A stretch of DNA of 9,755 bases from Wohlfahrtiimonas sp. (lineage in GTDB: Bacteria > Pseudomonadota > Gammaproteobacteria > Cardiobacteriales > Wohlfahrtiimonadaceae), in contig JASLHB010000011.1 in the NCBI GenBank assembly GCA_030149965.1, forward strand, positions 1 to 9,755, read 5' to 3'. Each line of letters opens with the position of its first letter. Position 1 is the stretch's first letter. The notes beneath the pieces are model-generated. The model was given only the letters and a program-made list of their open reading frames with translations. It was not told the origin of the DNA and did not search any database. A program made the position numbers and the translations under genes. Shown one piece after another: positions 6,778 to 9,755 of this stretch.

Positions 6778-7200
6778 ATGCAACTAACTCAACAAACTGA
6801 TTATGCTTTTAAAACACTTATTTATGCAGCCATTCATTCAGAACGCTTGGTGAACATCTCAGAAATTTCAGGCTACTACAATATTTCACGCAGCCACTTA
6901 ACTAAAGTTATTGCAAAGCTAACAAAATATGGTTATCTAACAAGTATTCGTGGTAATCAAGGTGGTTTAAAACTAGGTAATGATCCATTTAAAATAAATC
7001 TTGGGCAATTGATTCGTGATTTTGAACAATTGTCTATTATTGAATGTCATAGCGAAGATAATCAATGCAATATCTCAGAGCAATGTCGAATCAATCTCAT
7101 CATGGCAGATGCTTTAAAAAGCTTCCTACAAGTTCTAGATGGATATTACTTATCTGATGTGGTGACAAACCCTAATCTGATCGGCATGATTAAATCATAG
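6778..7200 (+). CDS. nsrR: Rrf2-family nitric-oxide-sensing transcriptional repressor
   Basis: NsrR is a cytoplasmic iron-sulfur repressor. Nitric oxide damages its cluster and releases repression of NO-detoxifying genes. The product from ATG 6778 is 140 aa, against 141 for E. coli NsrR, and begins MQLTQQTDYAFKTLIYAA like the family. An upstream TTG-initiated extension from 6628 would run back into the preceding gene and across its terminator, so I reject it. A winged helix-turn-helix is visible at about 25-66 (ISEISGYYNISRSHLTKVIAKL, then RGNQGGLKLG). The cluster cysteines are C90, C97 and C103 in ECHSEDNQCNISEQC, with an Asp at residue 8 as in proteins where that residue is the fourth ligand. 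The first cysteine spacing is C-x6-C, longer than the C-x4-C I recall for E. coli. Another Rrf2 sensor (IscR or RsrR type) is less likely given the N-terminus and length. Its usual targets (hmp, ytfE/dnrN) are not in the window. Confidence 0.88.
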   Translation: MQLTQQTDYAFKTLIYAAIHSERLVNISEISGYYNISRSHLTKVIAKLTKYGYLTSIRGNQGGLKLGNDPFKINLGQLIRDFEQLSIIECHSEDNQCNISEQCRINLIMADALKSFLQVLDGYYLSDVVTNPNLIGMIKS

Positions 7201-7240
7201 ATTGATATAAAAATCAGTATTTTATATTAAACAAAGCATG

Positions 7241-7246
7241 TATAAT
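7241..7246 (+). promoter_or_regulatory. Candidate -10 box for nadR
   Basis: TATAAT at 7241-7246 is a perfect -10 hexamer placed about 30 nt before the nadR ATG at 7277, with no strong -35 at the ideal distance. An alternative pair, TTGATA (7202-7207) and TATTAA (7225-7230), is spaced at exactly 17 bases. The translation signal is GGGAG at 7264-7268, 8 nt before ATG 7277. Confidence 0.4.
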
Positions 7247-7276
7247 GTTTCCCAATTGTTTACGGGAGACAGAAGT

Positions 7277-8509
7277 ATGATTAATGTTGCGTACATTAAA
7301 AAAGTCATTAAAGACAGAGGGTTAACTTTACAAAATGTTGCTGATCATTGCGACATGACCAAAGGATATCTAAGCCAGCTGCTCAATAATAAAGTCCAGA
7401 ACCCCAGCGCAACAAAGTTGAATGCATTATATCAATATCTCAACATCAATCCACAAGAAGAAGAAAAAACTGTTGGGATTATCTTTGGTGCATTCTATCC
7501 ATTGCATACTGGCCATGTTTACTTGATCCAAAGAGCCATCAGCCAAACGGATGAACTTCATATCATCCTTCGTCATAATGAAGAACGCGATTATCAAACA
7601 TTCAAAGACAGCGCAATGAGCCGTCAACCATCGCTGAAAGATCGTTTACGCTGGTTATTACAAACATTTAAATATCAAAAAAACATACATATTCACTATA
7701 TTGATGAAGAGAATTTATCTCAATCAACAGAGGATCAAATTTTATGGGCGAAGAAAGTTGATTACTTCTTACAATCTCATAATATCAAGCCAGATATGAT
7801 CTACAGCAGTGAAAACAATGATGTTGATTTCTATTTAAAGCATTTAAATCTACCAACAAAAGTCATTGATCCTGAACGCACATTTATGAATATTCGCAGT
7901 GAAGATATTCGCCGCTCACCATTATCACATTGGGAATATATTCCAACAGAAGTTCGCCCGTTCTTTGTTAAAACTATTGCAATCTTGGGCGGCGATTCTA
8001 GTGGTAAAAGTACAATGATCAATAAGCTGGCTAATATGTTCAACACAACCAGCGCTTGGGAATATGGTAAAGAATATATCTTCAAACACTTAGGCGGTGA
8101 TGAGCGAGCTTTACAATTTGATGATTACAACAATATCGCATTAGGACAAGCACAGTACATTGACTTTGCTGTCAAACATGCCAATAAAATTGCCTTCATT
8201 GATACTGCATTTGTCACAACTCAGGCTTTTTGTATTAAATATGAAGGCAAACCACATCCTTCAGTAGAAGCCATGCTTAATAACTACTATTTTGATCTAG
8301 TTATTTTCCTAGAAAATAATACACCTTGGGTTTCTGATGGTTTGCGCCATTTAGGATCGAATCAAGCGCGTAAAGAATTCCAATCATTACTTAAACTGAT
8401 TTTAGATAAGCATGAAATTCCTTATGTAGAAATCACTTCAGATCAATATGATGAACGCTATTTACAGTGCATTGAATTAGTCAAAGATGTATTGAAAGCA
8501 TCCAGTTAG
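7277..8509 (+). CDS. nadR: Trifunctional NadR: NAD biosynthesis regulator, NMN adenylyltransferase and ribosylnicotinamide kinase
   Basis: NadR senses NAD(P), represses NAD synthesis and uptake genes, and carries two enzymatic domains that convert nicotinamide riboside to NMN and NMN to NAD. The start at ATG 7277 is favoured by GGGAG at 7264-7268 and gives 410 aa, the E. coli length. The in-frame ATG at 7238 lies before that site and overlaps the likely promoter. Domains in order: an XRE-type helix-turn-helix (about 5-55, with MTKGYLSQLLN matching E. coli), a nucleotidyltransferase domain (about 65-225, FGAFYPLHTGH at 70-80 and DRLRWLLQTFKYQKN), and a P-loop kinase (about 232-405, Walker A GGDSSGKST at 238-246). 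Two residues differ from the E. coli and Haemophilus proteins as I recall them: A72 instead of Lys in the GKFYPxHTGH motif, and A311 instead of Asp in FIDTDF. Full length and otherwise strong similarity argue against a pseudogene. Confidence 0.95.
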   Translation: MINVAYIKKVIKDRGLTLQNVADHCDMTKGYLSQLLNNKVQNPSATKLNALYQYLNINPQEEEKTVGIIFGAFYPLHTGHVYLIQRAISQTDELHIILRHNEERDYQTFKDSAMSRQPSLKDRLRWLLQTFKYQKNIHIHYIDEENLSQSTEDQILWAKKVDYFLQSHNIKPDMIYSSENNDVDFYLKHLNLPTKVIDPERTFMNIRSEDIRRSPLSHWEYIPTEVRPFFVKTIAILGGDSSGKSTMINKLANMFNTTSAWEYGKEYIFKHLGGDERALQFDDYNNIALGQAQYIDFAVKHANKIAFIDTAFVTTQAFCIKYEGKPHPSVEAMLNNYYFDLVIFLENNTPWVSDGLRHLGSNQARKEFQSLLKLILDKHEIPYVEITSDQYDERYLQCIELVKDVLKASS

Positions 8510-8527
8510 TTATTAATCGATTAGTAT

Positions 8528-8553
8528 AAGCCAGCATATTGCTGGCTTTCTTA
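8528..8553 (+). terminator. Rho-independent terminator after nadR
   Basis: AAGCCAGCA (8528-8536) pairs perfectly with TGCTGGCTT (8540-8548) around the loop TAT. The tail TCTTAT is moderately T-rich. It starts 18 nt after the nadR stop and separates it from the exporter gene. Confidence 0.82.
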
Positions 8554-8595
8554 TGAGCACGATTCAACAATATTACAAATACTCAAAGGATCAAC

Positions 8596-9210
8596 ATGAA
8601 TCTGTTAGAACTTAGCTTTTATATCATCACAGTCATAATAATGATCGCAACGCCGGGCCCTGTAATGATCCTAGTCGCAAGCACAGGCTTAAAAAATGGT
8701 TATCGTGCTGCCCTACAAACCATTTTTGGTACAAACATTGCATCACTGATATTAATCGCTTGCTCTATTCTAGTTTTAAAAGGATTCTTAAGCATTCATG
8801 AGCTTGTTTTTACAATAATTAAACTCTTTGGCTCGCTGTATATTGCTTATTTAGGCTATAGCATATTAAAAGAAGTATTCACATGCTCAGAAGTTTCATC
8901 CACAACGATAAATCCTACTGATGGTGGATTCAAAAAAGGATTCCTGATTGGTATTTCCAACCCAAAAGATATCATCTTTTTTTCATCATTCTTCCCACAA
9001 TTTATCAATGTACATGAAAATATTAATATCAGCTTATCTATTTTAGTCATTCTATGGATTATCTTAGATTTTCTAACTTTATCCATTGTGTATGTTGCAT
9101 TCAATGCCCTTTCGCAAAAATCCATCTATCACAAGATTCTAGGTGCATGTGGTGTTTTACTTGTATTCATTGCGATTTATGGCATTGCGACTTCAATACA
9201 AGCATTCTAA
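8596..9210 (+). CDS. LysE/RhtB-family amino-acid exporter
   Basis: The 204-aa product fits the LysE/RhtB family of small inner-membrane exporters (about 200-210 aa) that pump out amino acids such as threonine, homoserine, lysine or cysteine. The signature is complete: ATPGP at residues 18-22, followed by a run through TGLKNGYRAALQTIFGTN, with the glycines of the family pattern G-x3-G and a further G nine residues on. Five or six membrane helices are visible (about 5-27, 42-63, 68-92, 113-135, 146-172, 180-200), and SNPKDIIFF (121-129) is the usual second conserved block. AAGGA at 8586-8590 precedes ATG 8596 by 5 nt. The substrate cannot be told from sequence. It lies alone between two terminators, with no LysG-type regulator beside it. 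Confidence 0.88.
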   Translation: MNLLELSFYIITVIIMIATPGPVMILVASTGLKNGYRAALQTIFGTNIASLILIACSILVLKGFLSIHELVFTIIKLFGSLYIAYLGYSILKEVFTCSEVSSTTINPTDGGFKKGFLIGISNPKDIIFFSSFFPQFINVHENINISLSILVILWIILDFLTLSIVYVAFNALSQKSIYHKILGACGVLLVFIAIYGIATSIQAF

Positions 9211-9235
9211 AAACCAATGAATGTTCATGGCAATA

Positions 9236-9262
9236 AAAAAGCCCCGTTTAAACGGGGCTTTT
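9236..9262. terminator. Bidirectional terminator between the exporter gene and rplI
   Basis: GCCCCGTTTAAACGGGGC (9241-9258) is a perfect 18-base palindrome, flanked by six A residues on the left and four T residues on the right, so it is intrinsic in both directions. It lies 30 nt past the exporter stop and about 28 nt past the rplI stop, serving both convergent units. On the minus side it would end the ribosomal operon. Confidence 0.92.
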
Positions 9263-9286
9263 CAATGAATTTTGTTTTAGAGAAAA

Positions 9287-9733
9287 TTACTCAGAAACAA
9301 CGTTCACTTGAATGTCTACGATTACATCTGGGTGCAATGTTAAAACAACTGCGTGTTCACCAACGCTACGGATTGAACCGTCTTTGATACGAACATCACG
9401 TTTTTCTAACTTAACGCCTGCATTTGTAACAGCTTCAGCGATATCTTGGCTAGTTACAGCACCGAATAAACGGCCTTCTGTACCTGCTTTAACTGACATA
9501 GTAATTACGATGCCATTTAATTTTGCGCCACGCTCTGTAGCATCAGCTAAAATAGCTGCTTGCTTAGCTTCTAACTCAGCACGCTCTACTTCTAATTTAG
9601 CGATGTTCGCTGGTGTTGCTTCAGTAGCTTTACCTAATGGTAATAAAAAGTTACGAGCATAACCAGATTTTACTTCAACTGTATCACCAAGTTTACCCAA
9701 CTTGTTGATTTTTTCTAATAAAATAACTTGCAT
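9287..9733 (-). CDS. rplI: 50S ribosomal protein L9
   Basis: L9 (bL9) binds 23S rRNA near the L1 stalk base and extends from the large subunit by a long helix. The 148-aa product, against 149 in E. coli, starts MQVILLEKINKLGKLGDTVEVKSGYARNFLLP, the family's N-terminal RNA-binding domain with the conserved GYARNFLLP signature. The connecting helix (about 41-75, rich in Ala, Glu and Lys) and the C-terminal domain (about 78-148, with GRLFGAVT) follow. ATG at 9733 is preceded by AAGGAG (9744-9739), 5 nt upstream, a strong ribosomal-gene Shine-Dalgarno. It normally follows rpsF and rpsR. The last bases of the window (9755-9749 read on the minus strand) could hold a His codon and stop of rpsR, but that is too short to assign. 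The gene is slightly more GC-rich and codon-biased than its neighbours, as expected for high expression. Confidence 0.98.
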   Translation of the reverse strand: MQVILLEKINKLGKLGDTVEVKSGYARNFLLPLGKATEATPANIAKLEVERAELEAKQAAILADATERGAKLNGIVITMSVKAGTEGRLFGAVTSQDIAEAVTNAGVKLEKRDVRIKDGSIRSVGEHAVVLTLHPDVIVDIQVNVVSE

Positions 9734-9738
9734 GATTG

Positions 9739-9744
9739 CTCCTT
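9739..9744 (-). promoter_or_regulatory. Strong Shine-Dalgarno of rplI
   Basis: AAGGAG read on the minus strand sits 5 nt before the rplI ATG. It is the strongest ribosome-binding site in the window, with AGGAG before the MscS-like gene next. Confidence 0.8.
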
Positions 9745-9755
9745 AAAATTAATGC

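Noticed and set aside
7238..7276. Upstream ATG for nadR
   Set aside because: It overlaps the probable -10 box and precedes the GGGAG site. The start at 7277 gives the exact family length of 410 aa.
8856..9236. Small open frames overlapping the LysE-family gene
   Set aside because: They overlap a gene with a complete LysE signature and lack their own translation signals.
9312..9662. Plus-strand 116-aa frame opposite rplI
   Set aside because: It is antisense to a ribosomal protein gene with strong codon bias; no ribosome-binding site or family features.
1..9755. CRISPR arrays, defence islands, toxin-antitoxin pairs, tRNA or rRNA genes
   Set aside because: No regularly spaced direct repeats, no cloverleaf-like segments and no recognisable defence proteins were seen. 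Apart from the left 92 bases the window is ordinary housekeeping and accessory-metabolism sequence.

Overview
The window is about 9.8 kb of AT-rich chromosomal DNA, most likely from a gammaproteobacterium. The evidence is a three-domain NadR of the same length as the E. coli protein (410 aa), an NsrR with spaced cluster cysteines, an enterobacterial/Pasteurellaceae-type PepD, a SelD whose active-site residue is encoded by UGA (as in Haemophilus), and an rplI start preceded by a strong Shine-Dalgarno. I cannot fix the genus from the sequence. No rRNA, tRNA, CRISPR array or complete mobile element is visible.

Layout, left to right. Positions 1-92 are GC-rich (58 of 92 bases) and hairpin-rich, unlike the rest. 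They abut and cut off nadK (minus strand, start at 590), which keeps its GGDG motif but loses the TPTGSTAY region and the rest of its C-terminal domain. Divergent from nadK is selD (655-1695), which must be read through an in-frame UGA at 697-699 with a good bacterial SECIS hairpin just downstream. Next is an orphan O-antigen ligase/polymerase-like membrane protein (1795-3237). A bidirectional terminator separates it from the convergent pepD (4750-3302, minus). A divergent intergenic region with recognisable promoters both ways then leads to a signal-peptide-bearing, coiled-coil MscS-like protein (4956-6650), nsrR (6778-7200), nadR (7277-8509) and a LysE-family exporter (8596-9210). A second palindromic terminator separates the exporter from rplI (9733-9287, minus), the last gene of the usual rpsF-rpsR-rplI operon, whose upstream part lies outside.

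The genes are mostly independent single-gene transcription units with their own terminators rather than one pathway. Two themes recur: NAD(P) metabolism (nadK and nadR, not adjacent) and selenium (SelD supplies selenophosphate and itself needs selenocysteine, so selA, selB and selC must exist elsewhere in the genome). NsrR implies a nitric-oxide response whose targets are not obvious here.

I found no convincing new multi-gene system. The points most worth attention are the UGA-encoded selenocysteine in SelD, which automatic gene calling would truncate, the abrupt GC-rich junction that truncates nadK, and the substitutions of usually conserved residues in both enzymatic domains of NadR.
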